A DNA stretch of 64,000 nucleotides, taken from positions 3,841,001-3,905,000 of the forward strand of contig NC_011146.1 in the NCBI RefSeq assembly GCF_000020725.1, written 5' to 3'. The notes under the pieces were generated by a model. It was not told the origin of the DNA. It ran no database searches and worked only from the letters and a program-made list of their open reading frames with translations. Positions 61,597 to 64,000 of the stretch are shown in pieces. The DNA is from Citrifermentans bemidjiense Bem. GTDB lineage: Bacteria; Desulfobacterota; Desulfuromonadia; Geobacterales; Geobacteraceae. Numbering within the stretch: position 1 is the first letter of the stretch; each line of letters begins with the position of its first letter. A program made the position numbers and the translations under genes.

Positions 61597-64000
<2,404 letters not shown>

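Overview
The window is GC-rich chromosome of a Geobacter-type bacterium (Desulfuromonadia; Geobacter, Geomonas or Citrifermentans are the likely genera). The evidence is the density of multiheme c-type cytochromes and outer-membrane barrel proteins, a hopanoid locus, Gram-negative envelope genes (lptD, dTDP-rhamnose genes) and an rRNA operon entering from the right edge. The genus is inferred; no 16S gene is present.

Layout. 1-5066 (minus): a truncated NhaA antiporter, a cupin of the mannose-6-phosphate isomerase type, rfbD, rfbB and lptD. 5153-8391 (minus): folC, accD, trpA. 8612-12589 (minus): a likely operon of a single-heme cytochrome-porin with Cyc2-like architecture, a monoheme cytochrome and a chemoreceptor, divergent from a ten-motif heme lipoprotein at 12851-14686. 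14693-15524: queH and a DUF2905 gene. 15567-26628: hopanoid locus (hpnI, mnmM, hpnN on minus; shc, hpnA, dxs, hpnH on plus). 26766-32213: accessory stretch with a decayed toxin-antitoxin pair, a sensor kinase with a Cys cluster, an FMN reductase, an NlpC/P60 peptidase and small Cys-rich or conserved proteins.

32329-37753 (plus) encodes an extracellular electron conduit: a decaheme OmcA/MtrC-type lipoprotein, a barrel, a pentaheme lipoprotein and a lipoprotein with unusual CX4CH and CX11CH heme motifs. 37859-43047 (minus) holds glpD, glpK, an outer-membrane protein and a DUF3108 protein. 43168-47497 (minus) encodes a second conduit in the order barrel, octaheme, dodecaheme, the same order and heme numbers as OmbB-OmaB-OmcB of Geobacter sulfurreducens. 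An AT-rich gene-free stretch of about 0.9 kb lies upstream of it.

48443-61133: an MFS transporter, proC-acyP-DsbC-like operon, two radical SAM proteins, pepD, an M48 protease, a DUF3943 protein and a second chemoreceptor. 61345-64000 (minus): 5S rRNA and the 3' part of 23S rRNA.

Taken together, the window carries three separate cytochrome loci for moving electrons across the outer membrane, one of them linked to a chemoreceptor, plus genes for outer-membrane lipid composition (hopanoids, LPS assembly, rhamnose). Several intergenic regions hold large imperfect inverted repeats of families that occur more than once in the window.
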